A stretch of 12,644 nucleotides of DNA, taken from the NCBI GenBank assembly GCA_002345625.1, contig DDWE01000030.1, forward strand, positions 1-12,644, read 5' to 3'. Every line of letters starts with the position of its first letter. The stretch's first letter is position 1. The DNA is from Desulfuromonadaceae bacterium UBA2294. GTDB taxonomy: Bacteria > Desulfobacterota > Desulfuromonadia > Desulfuromonadales > UBA2294. Shown in pieces: positions 1 through 6,215 of this stretch. A model generated the notes under the pieces. That model ran no database searches and was not told the DNA's origin. It was given only the letters and a program-made list of their open reading frames with translations. Both the position numbers and the translations under genes were made by a program.

Positions 1-58
1 GTTTCAGGTTTCAGGTTTCAGGTTTGATCCCTGACACCTGAAACCTGATGCCTGATCC
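1..58. repeat. Heptanucleotide tandem repeat patch with internal inverted repeat
   Basis: Three perfect tandem copies of GTTTCAG occupy 1-21. The flanking bases continue with degenerate related units (GTTTGATC, CCTGACA, CCTGATG, CCTGATC). The reverse complement of the unit also occurs, so 11-23 (TCAGGTTTCAGGT) and 36-48 (ACCTGAAACCTGA) form a perfect 13-bp inverted repeat with a 12-nt loop. The patch touches the window edge, so more copies may lie upstream. It has no coding sense in any frame I could defend. It sits directly ahead of purE and may be a short dispersed intergenic repeat or a transcript-end structure of the preceding gene. Confidence 0.8.
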
Positions 59-60
59 CT

Positions 61-79
61 ATTTTTGCGGAGCAAAAAT
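61..79 (+). promoter_or_regulatory. Hairpin presenting the purE Shine-Dalgarno in its loop
   Basis: ATTTTTGC (61-68) and GCAAAAAT (72-79) form a perfect 8-bp inverted repeat with loop GGA. The only convincing ribosome-binding motif for purE, GGAG at 69-72, occupies this loop and the first base of the 3' arm. It is 9 nt from the ATG at 82. The stem is mostly A-U, so it should breathe; it could present the site or modulate its access. Whether it regulates purE is inference. Confidence 0.6.
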
Positions 80-81
80 TT

Positions 82-600
82 ATGAGTGAGAAAAAAGTCG
101 GAATCGTCATGGGGAGCGACAGCGATTACGAAGTCATGGTCGAAGCGGCCAAGGCGCTGCAGGAGTTCGGAGTCGGTTTCGAGATGCTGGTCGCCAGTGC
201 CCACCGTTCACCGGAGCGGGCAGCGAGCTGGGCGCGGACGGCGCAGGAGCGTGGCCTGACCTGTCTGATTGCCGGAGCCGGGGCGGCAGCACATCTGGCC
301 GGGGTTCTGGCCGCGGAGACCACTTTGCCGGTGATCGCGGTCCCTATTGACGCCACCTCATTGCGTGGTCTTGATGCCCTGCTGGCCATGGTGCAGATGC
401 CGGCCGGGATCCCGGTGGCGACCATGGCGATTGGCCCGGCTGGCGCCCGCAATGCCGGGCTGTTTGCCGTGCAGATGCTGGCGGTGACCGACCGGGCCCT
501 CGCGGCCCGATTGGTTGACTACAAAGTGGCGCTGGCGCGGGGGGTCGAGGAGAAGTCGGCGCGCCTGGCGCAGCGGTTGCAGCAGGACGGATTGGCTTGA
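82..600 (+). CDS. purE: N5-carboxyaminoimidazole ribonucleotide mutase PurE
   Basis: Class I PurE converts N5-CAIR to 4-carboxy-AIR in cytoplasmic de novo purine synthesis, usually together with PurK. The 172-residue product has the usual family length. Visible signatures are the phosphate-binding GSDSD at 11-15, SAHRSP at 39-44 with the catalytic His41, the glycine-rich AGAGAAAHLAG at 64-74, and the C-terminal blocks VQMPAGIPVATMAIG and NAGLFAVQML. The ATG at 82 is chosen because GGAG at 69-72 lies 9 nt upstream and the N-terminus MSEKKVGIVMGSDSD fits the family. The AGAGAAAHLAG loop differs slightly from the common AGAGGAAHLPG, a minor variation. The gene is clearly richer in GC than ccsA further on. 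It is followed by 159 nt without a clear terminator, then an apparently separate unit. purK is not in the window. Confidence 0.97.
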   Translation: MSEKKVGIVMGSDSDYEVMVEAAKALQEFGVGFEMLVASAHRSPERAASWARTAQERGLTCLIAGAGAAAHLAGVLAAETTLPVIAVPIDATSLRGLDALLAMVQMPAGIPVATMAIGPAGARNAGLFAVQMLAVTDRALAARLVDYKVALARGVEEKSARLAQRLQQDGLA

Positions 601-682
601 GCTGCTCGGCAGGGGGACTGTGCGGATGCACATTGACTCAGTCCGGACGCTTATATTACAGTCGCTCAACTTTTGATAGTCA

Positions 683-698
683 TGGCATGTCTGTTGCT
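683..698 (+). promoter_or_regulatory. Sigma-54 (-24/-12) promoter for resB-ccsA
   Basis: TGGCATG-TCTG-TTGCT matches the sigma-54 consensus TGGCAYR-N4-TTGCW at every defined position. The GG at 684-685 and the GC at 696-697 have the required 12-nt register. The predicted start is near 709, giving a 51-nt leader to the resB start codon. Sigma-54 promoters need an ATP-driven enhancer-binding activator, and none is encoded in this window. Confidence 0.75.
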
Positions 699-718
699 CT
701 GTGTATCGCGTAACACAG
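699..718. promoter_or_regulatory. Dyad at the predicted resB transcription start
   Basis: CTGTGT (699-704) and ACACAG (713-718) form an inverted repeat centred at 708.5, with an inner CGCG also symmetric. Sixteen of 20 positions obey the symmetry. It straddles the start predicted from the sigma-54 motif, a classic place for a repressor site. The spacing (TGTGT-N8-ACACA) is 2 nt too wide for a standard CRP/FNR-type site. No regulator can be named. Confidence 0.35.
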
Positions 719-759
719 CACAGCTGTTCATGCTCAACCCTAAGTGGGAGTAACGTCTT

Positions 760-2196
760 TTGGAAAAGGCAAAGAAGGGCGTCGAGGACGTCGTATGGGA
801 CTTTTTTTGTTCCCTCAAATTAGGCATTTCCACGCTGATCCTTCTGGCGACCACGTCGATTGTTGGCACCGTCCTCAAGCAGGGGCAGTCGATCGCCGAA
901 TATGTTCAGGAGCGTTTCGGGCGGCTTTATCCGGATGGGTCGTTTCCTCCTGACCTGACCCAGGCGGGCTACGATAAACTCAAGGAAGGGTTTGAGTCGA
1001 CGTACCGGTTTTACGACGCATTCAACTTTTTCGACATGTATCATTCCTGGTGGTTCCTGGCGCTTCTGGCGCTATTCGCCATGAACCTGATCTGTTGCTC
1101 GATCAATCGGTTGCCGCATGTTTTGAAAATCGTGCGCGAACCGGAGTTGACGCCGGACGATAAATTTTATCGGCATCTGTCGAATTCAGTGGAGTTGACG
1201 GCGACCGGGTCGTTGAGTGCGGTCCAGGACAAGGTTGCGCAAGTGCTGACCGAAAAGTTTGCCGCACCGCAGGTCACGGAAGGAGAGGATGGCCGTAAGT
1301 ACCTGTTTGCGCAGAAATCGGTTTATGCCCGTTTTGGCGTTTATGTCACCCACCTGTCGATTCTGGTCATCCTGATTGGTGCCCTCATCGGTGTCCGTTT
1401 CGGCAGCAAGGGGTATGTCAATATCCTTGAAGGGACATCCGTTGACAGTGTTGGCAGTCGTGAAGGGCGCAACGTTCAGATTCCTCTTGGCTTTTCGGTG
1501 CGCTGCGACAAGTTTACTCTAGAGTATTACGCTGGGACCCAGCGTCCGAAGGCTTACCGCAGTGATCTGGTCGTTATCGATGGCGGTCAGGAGGTTGTGC
1601 GTAAAAGCATTGTGGTCAATGATCCGCTGAATTACAAGGGCTTCACCTTCTATCAGTCGAGCTATGGTGAAGCAGGAAACGGGGAGCTTCGTCTTCGCGT
1701 CACACCGCGTGGTGGAGCGCCTGTTGAGGTGACTGGCAGGATGGGTGATCACATCCCTTTGCCCGGTGGCGCATCAGTTGCCGTGACCAAGTACATCCCT
1801 TCGTATCAGAATCTTGGCCCTGCTATCCAGTTGCACCTGAATACACCCGACGGAAGGCATGGATCGCCTTTTGTTGTGTTTAAAAACTATCCTGAGTTTG
1901 ATAAAAAACGTGGTGATGCTTTTGCCGTCGCCCTGCTTGACTACCAGCAAAAGTTCTATACCGGCCTTCAGGTTGCCAGAGATCCCGGGGTAGAGGTGGT
2001 CTGGGTCGGTTGCACCCTGATGGTGTTCGGGACGCTGATCGCGTTTTTCCTGTCGCACCGTCGAATCTGGGTGACGTTGTCTGCTGAAGGGGACAAGGTC
2101 AAGGTACTCGCCGGCGGGAATGGTCACCGAAATCAGACCGGTTTTGCCCTGTTCTTTGACGAGTTTAAAAAAGAATTACAGGAAAAGATTTCCTAA
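760..2196 (+). CDS. resB: ResB (Ccs1) component of System II cytochrome c synthase
   Basis: ResB/Ccs1 pairs with CcsA to export heme and ligate it to apocytochromes at the outer face of the inner membrane. The 478-residue product has the family plan: TM1 about 16-38, TM2 about 96-116 after YHSWW, TM3 about 195-215 containing THLSILVILIG with His198, then a large extracytoplasmic domain holding YYAGTQRPKAYRSDL and NDPLNYKGFTFYQSSYG, and TM4 about 411-432 before a short cytoplasmic tail. The start is TTG at 760: an in-frame TAA at 751-753 leaves no earlier codon, and GGGAG at 746-750 lies 9 nt upstream. It ends 30 nt before ccsA, so the two are almost surely co-transcribed. The adjacent multiheme genes point to these as clients. 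Confidence 0.94.
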   Translation: MEKAKKGVEDVVWDFFCSLKLGISTLILLATTSIVGTVLKQGQSIAEYVQERFGRLYPDGSFPPDLTQAGYDKLKEGFESTYRFYDAFNFFDMYHSWWFLALLALFAMNLICCSINRLPHVLKIVREPELTPDDKFYRHLSNSVELTATGSLSAVQDKVAQVLTEKFAAPQVTEGEDGRKYLFAQKSVYARFGVYVTHLSILVILIGALIGVRFGSKGYVNILEGTSVDSVGSREGRNVQIPLGFSVRCDKFTLEYYAGTQRPKAYRSDLVVIDGGQEVVRKSIVVNDPLNYKGFTFYQSSYGEAGNGELRLRVTPRGGAPVEVTGRMGDHIPLPGGASVAVTKYIPSYQNLGPAIQLHLNTPDGRHGSPFVVFKNYPEFDKKRGDAFAVALLDYQQKFYTGLQVARDPGVEVVWVGCTLMVFGTLIAFFLSHRRIWVTLSAEGDKVKVLAGGNGHRNQTGFALFFDEFKKELQEKIS

Positions 2197-2226
2197 TCAG
2201 AGCTGTCGCTCACGAAGGAGCAACTC

Positions 2227-3174
2227 ATGACCAGTTCATTGCTTTTTAATCTTGTTACCTTGGTTTATTTTGTCGGGACAATTATGTTCTTGGTCCACCT
2301 GTCCTCCCGCTCACGACAGACGGCACTTGCTGCCAATGTTGTTGTTTGGGTAGGTCTGGCAATTCATACGTTAGCGTTTGGACTACGATGGTTCGAATCG
2401 TACCAAATGGGCTATGGCCGCATACCTCTTACGAACCTTTACGAATCGGCCGTTTTTTTTGCATGGTCAGTTGTCTTGATCTATTTGTTGATCGACCTCA
2501 AATATAAACAGCCGACGATTGGTGTCTTTGTTCTGCCCTTTGCTTTTATGACCATGAACTGGGCACAACTTGGATATTTGCCAGACTTTGCTCGTAAATT
2601 TCTTGAGTCTTTTGCTGCCTCTCTTCCAAATGGAACTTTTTTCAACTTTATTCGAACAATGCTCCTCGGACCGGGCGACACTATCGAGCCGCTTGTGCCT
2701 GCACTTCAGAGTAACTGGCTTACCTATCACGTTATTACCTGTTTTGTCGGATATGGGGCTTTTGCAGTGGCGTGCGCTGTGTCGATTATGTATTTGCTGC
2801 GTGATACAAAGGAAAAGCGGGCTGCTGGAGGTGAAGTAACTGGCTTGGTGGGGTTTTTCCCTCCGACAAAAGTGCTTGATGATATCAACTACAAAGCAAT
2901 TATGGTCGGGTTCCCGCTGTTGACTCTGGGGATTATTACTGGCGCGGCCTGGGCTAATTACGCTTGGGGGACTTACTGGAGTTGGGATCCGAAAGAGACC
3001 TGGAGCCTGATTGTCTGGTTTGTTTATGCTGCTTTTTTGCATGCCCGCATTACCCGCGGGTGGGTTGGTCGCCGTGCTGCTTACCTCTCTATTATTGGGT
3101 TTATGGCGACGATTTTCTGCTACCTAGGAGTTAACCTTCTCCTCTCCGGCCTGCACTCCTACGGCGGCGGGTGA
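2227..3174 (+). CDS. ccsA: CcsA/ResC heme-handling protein of System II cytochrome c synthase
   Basis: CcsA belongs to the heme-handling protein superfamily and presents heme to apocytochromes through its tryptophan-rich WWD domain. That motif is visible as WGTYWSWDPKETW starting at residue 247. Histidines at 168 (YHVITC), 272 (LHARI) and 310 (GLHSYGG) occupy the places expected for heme-ligand or conserved residues in this family. The 315-residue protein is strongly hydrophobic, with about eight predicted membrane segments. The ATG at 2227 has AAGGAG at 2215-2220, 6 nt upstream. It follows resB by 30 nt and completes a two-gene CcsBA. Sampled base composition is more AT-rich than purE. It is followed by a sigma-54 motif and a long stem-loop that may also serve as its transcript end. 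Confidence 0.96.
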   Translation: MTSSLLFNLVTLVYFVGTIMFLVHLSSRSRQTALAANVVVWVGLAIHTLAFGLRWFESYQMGYGRIPLTNLYESAVFFAWSVVLIYLLIDLKYKQPTIGVFVLPFAFMTMNWAQLGYLPDFARKFLESFAASLPNGTFFNFIRTMLLGPGDTIEPLVPALQSNWLTYHVITCFVGYGAFAVACAVSIMYLLRDTKEKRAAGGEVTGLVGFFPPTKVLDDINYKAIMVGFPLLTLGIITGAAWANYAWGTYWSWDPKETWSLIVWFVYAAFLHARITRGWVGRRAAYLSIIGFMATIFCYLGVNLLLSGLHSYGGG

Positions 3175-3183
3175 CCCTTCTTC

Positions 3184-3199
3184 TGGCCCATTTTTTGCA
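3184..3199 (+). promoter_or_regulatory. Sigma-54 (-24/-12) promoter for the multiheme cytochrome operon
   Basis: TGGCCCA-TTTT-TTGCA keeps the invariant TGGC and TTGC elements, with GG at 3185-3186 and GC at 3197-3198 in the correct 12-nt register. A T-rich stretch before the -12 element is typical of good sigma-54 sites. The predicted start is near 3210, only 36 nt past the ccsA stop, so any enhancer sites would lie inside ccsA. Confidence 0.72.
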
Positions 3200-3210
3200 A
3201 ATCACTCCGA

Positions 3211-3266
3211 AAGTTTAGTGCCCCCTCATGCCGGTGTCAGTCTGGCATGATGGGGGTGTCTAACTT
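3211..3266 (+). promoter_or_regulatory. Long stem-loop at the 5' end of the cytochrome operon transcript
   Basis: The arms 3211-3232 and 3244-3266 pair over about 21 base pairs with three single-base bulges. The core is CCCCC/GGGGG flanked by TCATGCC/GGCATGA and a lower AAGTT-AG/CT-AACTT stem; the loop is 11 nt. It begins 1 nt after the start predicted from the sigma-54 motif. The sequence after it is only moderately T-rich (TACTCTTATTTG), so it is a weak candidate intrinsic terminator for ccsA. A 5' stability or attenuator structure is an equally good reading. Confidence 0.6.
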
Positions 3267-3285
3267 TACTCTTATTTGATTCAGG

Positions 3286-3353
3286 ACCGGCCGCGCCCAG
3301 CTTCAGGCATTGCACTTGGCCGGTGCTGTGTTATCACCACGTTTGTGCGTGGT
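3286..3353 (+). promoter_or_regulatory. Further inverted repeats in the cytochrome leader
   Basis: ACCGGCC (3286-3292) and GGCCGGT (3318-3324) form a perfect 7-bp inverted repeat with a 25-nt loop. ACCACG (3336-3341) and CGTGGT (3348-3353) form a second with a 6-nt loop. Together with the stem-loop at 3211-3266 they make most of the 167-nt leader foldable. The GAGGAG ribosome site at 3361-3366 lies outside these stems. No known riboswitch signature was recognised. Confidence 0.4.
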
Positions 3354-3376
3354 CGGTGTTGAGGAGTGCTGCGATA

Positions 3377-5050
3377 ATGAAGCATATTCAGATAGCCATC
3401 GTTCTGTCTCTGCTGTGTTTGACTGCTTTTGCCAGTCATGCAGCCGCCGAAGGCTGTGTGACGGCACAGTGTCACGACGTGATGGGCAAGGCCAAACAGG
3501 TCCACAGCCCCGTTGCCGGCGGTGAATGTGATTCATGTCACGAAGCGACGGGCGTCGGCCATCCCGGGAACAAGGGCGCATTCAAGCTCGTTGCCGCCGG
3601 TAGTGACCTTTGTCTGATGTGTCATGAGAGTATGACCGATGGGAAGGGTCATCCGCATCCGGTCGTTGATGATGATTGCACCGGATGCCACAGCCCGCAC
3701 CAGAGTAATTTCCCAAAGTTCCTTTACCAGACCGGAGACGCTCTCTGTTTCCGCTGTCACGAAGAAAAATCGCGCGGGGAGCATATTCATCCGGCCCTGT
3801 CAGACGGCTGTACTTCCTGTCATGATCCCCACGCTGGCCCGGCGCCGAAGATGCTTTCTGAATCCGGCGATGCGTTGTGTCTGCAGTGCCACGACAACCC
3901 TGCGGCTGGAAAGAAAAATATTCACTCCGCTTTGGCCGATGGCTGCACCTCCTGTCACGATCCGCATTATGGCAAAGCTGCGAAGATGTTGCCCGCCGAG
4001 GGCGAGGCGCTCTGCTCGACCTGTCATGAAAGTAAAACTGCCGGGAAAAAACACATTCATTCAGCGTTGGCTGACGGTTGTACAAGCTGCCACGATCCGC
4101 ACGCCGGCAAGGCAAAGAACATGCTCTCTGCCAGCGGTGCCAAGCTCTGCTATGAGTGTCATGACAACAAGTCGAAGGGTAAAAACGTCCATGGTCCGGT
4201 TGCGGCCGGTGAGTGCGATAGCTGTCATGATTCTCATGCCACGGATAATGCGGGCCAGATTCTGGCTCCCGGAGCACAGCTTTGTGTCATGTGTCACGAT
4301 GATAAATCTGCCTTATTGTCAGACGAGAATACTCACCCGATTGTTGTGGCTGGATGCACCAATTGCCATGATCCGCACAACGGGCCGAAGCAGTACATGC
4401 TGCCGGCTCTGGGCGACGACCTTTGCGCGGCCTGTCATGACGCGGTTGTAAAGACGGCAACGAACAGCAAGGTGCAGCATGCCGGTCTTGAAGGTGGTTG
4501 CGCTTCCTGTCATGACGCGCATGGTACCGGCGAAATCCGTATGTTTATCTCGCCGGCCAACTCCATCTGTTATCCCTGCCATGATGATAAGGCAACGGAG
4601 ATTTCCGCCTACAAGTACCAGCATGAACCGGTTGCTTCCGGAGAATGCTGGGGCTGCCACGCCCCACACGGCGCTGATCGGACCGCTTTGCTTAATGCGG
4701 CTTACCCTGAAGAGTTTTATGCACCTTTTGCTGAAGAGGCGTATGCCCTTTGTCTGGAATGCCACGATCGTGGCCTGCTGACCTTTGGCCGAACCTCTGA
4801 GTCGACCGGTTTCCGTAACGGCGACCGGAACCTGCATTATGTCCACGTCAACAAAAGTGTCAAAGGTCGGACCTGTCGTGTCTGTCACGGCGTTCATGGC
4901 GAAAACCAGATTCGCCTGGTGCATGACGAGAAAAAATTCGGTCGCTGGCAGATTCCCATCGAATTGACTCCGACCCCTGACGGCGGCACCTGCCTAGTGG
5001 GCTGCCACAGGCCGCTCTCCTACAGCCGAACGCGTGCGATAAAAAACTGA
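3377..5050 (+). CDS. Secreted multiheme c-type cytochrome with 21 candidate heme sites
   Basis: The 557-residue product starts with a signal peptide of about 24 residues (cleavage after HAAA), with no lipobox, so it is exported to the periplasm or beyond. It carries 19 CXXCH motifs plus two unusual ones: CX4CH at 27-33 and CX3CH at 539-544. Eighteen hemes lie in nine doubled-CXXCH modules starting at residues 51, 101, 145, 190, 235, 280, 327, 375 and 424. Many follow the pattern CxxCH-DPH-x(n)-ML-x(n)-LCxxCH. ATG 3377 is preferred over upstream in-frame starts because it opens the signal peptide and has GAGGAG 10 nt before it. The role is very likely electron transfer. The donor, acceptor and final location (periplasm or cell surface) cannot be read from sequence. 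An NHL lipoprotein gene follows after 19 nt. Confidence 0.95.
   Translation: MKHIQIAIVLSLLCLTAFASHAAAEGCVTAQCHDVMGKAKQVHSPVAGGECDSCHEATGVGHPGNKGAFKLVAAGSDLCLMCHESMTDGKGHPHPVVDDDCTGCHSPHQSNFPKFLYQTGDALCFRCHEEKSRGEHIHPALSDGCTSCHDPHAGPAPKMLSESGDALCLQCHDNPAAGKKNIHSALADGCTSCHDPHYGKAAKMLPAEGEALCSTCHESKTAGKKHIHSALADGCTSCHDPHAGKAKNMLSASGAKLCYECHDNKSKGKNVHGPVAAGECDSCHDSHATDNAGQILAPGAQLCVMCHDDKSALLSDENTHPIVVAGCTNCHDPHNGPKQYMLPALGDDLCAACHDAVVKTATNSKVQHAGLEGGCASCHDAHGTGEIRMFISPANSICYPCHDDKATEISAYKYQHEPVASGECWGCHAPHGADRTALLNAAYPEEFYAPFAEEAYALCLECHDRGLLTFGRTSESTGFRNGDRNLHYVHVNKSVKGRTCRVCHGVHGENQIRLVHDEKKFGRWQIPIELTPTPDGGTCLVGCHRPLSYSRTRAIKN
3527..4790 (+). repeat. Array of nine doubled-CXXCH protein modules
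   Basis: Nine modules of 44-50 residues run head to tail within the 21-heme-site cytochrome. Three central modules, at nucleotides 3809, 3944 and 4079, are exactly 135 bp each and share the protein pattern CTSCHDPH then LC-xx-CH then GKK/GKN. Their codons differ: Thr-Ser-Cys is ACT TCC TGT, ACC TCC TGT and ACA AGC TGC in turn. This indicates old duplications held by protein-level selection rather than a fresh DNA expansion. Confidence 0.85.
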
Positions 5051-5069
5051 AAGGAAATTTTTACAGATA

Positions 5070-6179
5070 ATGATGGTTTCTTTGCTGCGCAACCTGCTGC
5101 CGGTGTTCTGTGTCGGAGTTCTCCTGTTGCCGCTCGTGTCATGTTCTGCGGCTCCGCAATCAAAACAGCGCTATTTCTGGCCACCGCTCAGTGATCAGCC
5201 CAAAATTGAGTATCTTGGTTTTTTCCAGGCAGATCGTGATGTGTACCGGTTGGGAGCCAACCCGTTCGTAGAAGCGGTCTTCGGCCGCGAGAAGTCACAG
5301 GCACTGTTTACCAATCCTTATGGGGTCTATGCGGATGGCCGAGGCAAGTTTTACGTGACCGAGGTCGGTCGCAGGGATGTCATGGTTGCCGATTTGAATC
5401 ATGGGACGATTGGTAATCTCAAAAATTCCAAGGGCGAACTGCCAACGTTGAAGATGCCGACCGGAATTGTCGGTGATCCGCAGGGGAACATTTATGTTGT
5501 TGACTCCGTGGGTTTGAAAATCCTGGTCTTTGGTCCTGATGACACCTTGCGCAGCGAATGGGCCCTGGACGGGGTCATGCGTCCGCTGAGTCTGGCAGTC
5601 GATGTCGCACGGAAGCGGATTTATCTAGTTGATACCGACCAACACAAGATTTTTGTACTTGATCAGCAAAACGGGAACGTCCTGTTTTCGCTCGGAAAGC
5701 GTGGTTCTGGCCCGGGTGAATTCAACTTTCCACTTGATGTCGACCTGGATGCTGACGGCAATTTGTATGTCCTCGATGCTATGAATGCGCGGGTGCAGGT
5801 CTTTGCTCCCGACGGAGCTTTTCTGCGGGCCTTTGGTGAGCGGGGGACGGCGATCGGCTCTTTTCAAATCCCTAAAGGGCTTGCGGTCAGCCCGGCCGGT
5901 CAGGTTTACGTCACCGATTCTCTAGCGCACCGACTTGTTGTTTTCAGTCTCGAAGGGGAATATCTGATGACAATTGGCGGCAAATTTGTCTCTCGGGACG
6001 GGCAAATGGCCCCGGGCGGGTTTTATTTGCCGGGAGATATTGATGCAGATGCAACAAACGGTCTTTGGATTGTTGATACTTTGAATCGGATGGTTCACCA
6101 CTTTCAGTACCTTGATGATGATTATCTGCTGCAGCATCCGATACTTCCCGGACAGGCGGTCCTGCCGGTGACTCATTAA
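5070..6179 (+). CDS. NHL-repeat beta-propeller lipoprotein
   Basis: The product has 369 residues. The N-terminus is a lipoprotein signal with lipobox LVSC (lipidated Cys25), so the mature protein is predicted to be membrane-anchored outside the cytoplasm. After a FWPPLSDQPKIEYLG lead-in, about six NHL-type blades follow. Each has the pattern P-x-G/D-h-x-h-D-x-x-G-x-h-Y-V-x-D-x-x-x-x-R-h-x-h-F, for example PTGIVGDPQGNIYVVD, PLDVDLDADGNLYVLD and PKGLAVSPAGQVYVTD. Six blades suit a closed propeller. NHL propellers generally bind proteins or ligands; a scaffold role in a cytochrome complex is inference from position. ATG 5070 is chosen as the start of the signal; AAGGA at 5051-5055 is 14 nt upstream, longer than usual, and ATG 5073 is an alternative. 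It lies between two cytochrome genes (gaps 19 and 36 nt). Confidence 0.92.
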   Translation: MMVSLLRNLLPVFCVGVLLLPLVSCSAAPQSKQRYFWPPLSDQPKIEYLGFFQADRDVYRLGANPFVEAVFGREKSQALFTNPYGVYADGRGKFYVTEVGRRDVMVADLNHGTIGNLKNSKGELPTLKMPTGIVGDPQGNIYVVDSVGLKILVFGPDDTLRSEWALDGVMRPLSLAVDVARKRIYLVDTDQHKIFVLDQQNGNVLFSLGKRGSGPGEFNFPLDVDLDADGNLYVLDAMNARVQVFAPDGAFLRAFGERGTAIGSFQIPKGLAVSPAGQVYVTDSLAHRLVVFSLEGEYLMTIGGKFVSRDGQMAPGGFYLPGDIDADATNGLWIVDTLNRMVHHFQYLDDDYLLQHPILPGQAVLPVTH

Positions 6180-6215
6180 TTTTTATACAAATATGCATCC
6201 CGGAGAGATTTTAAG

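Noticed and set aside
1..58. CRISPR array
   Set aside because: The units are 7 nt with no unique spacers, so it is a simple tandem repeat.
633..662. Sigma-70-like TTGACT-18-TACAGT before resB
   Set aside because: The -10 box matches only 4 of 6 and the spacing is not optimal. The sigma-54 motif 21 nt downstream is far stronger, so I do not list it as a feature.
3310..3337. Sigma-70-like TTGCAC-16-TATCAC in the cytochrome leader
   Set aside because: Both boxes are imperfect and lie inside inverted repeats that account for the sequence.
3210..3376. GEMM (cyclic dinucleotide) riboswitch, common before multiheme cytochromes in Geobacter
   Set aside because: The leader lacks the conserved GCAAAGCC-type core and tetraloop-receptor arrangement. 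The other leaders were also checked and have none.
3323..3376. Upstream extension of the 21-heme-site cytochrome
   Set aside because: The added 18 residues would precede and spoil a good signal peptide, and GAGGAG is placed for ATG 3377.
3582..4277. 231-codon open frame on the minus strand opposite the cytochrome gene
   Set aside because: It is an antisense shadow of the repeated CXXCH codons, with a His/Arg/Ser-rich sequence and no start signal.
3639..4451. 270-codon open frame on the plus strand inside the cytochrome gene
   Set aside because: It is a frame-shifted shadow of the regular heme modules. It has no ribosome site, a composition dominated by Arg, Pro and Ser, and no recognisable domain, while the overlapping frame has 21 heme motifs.
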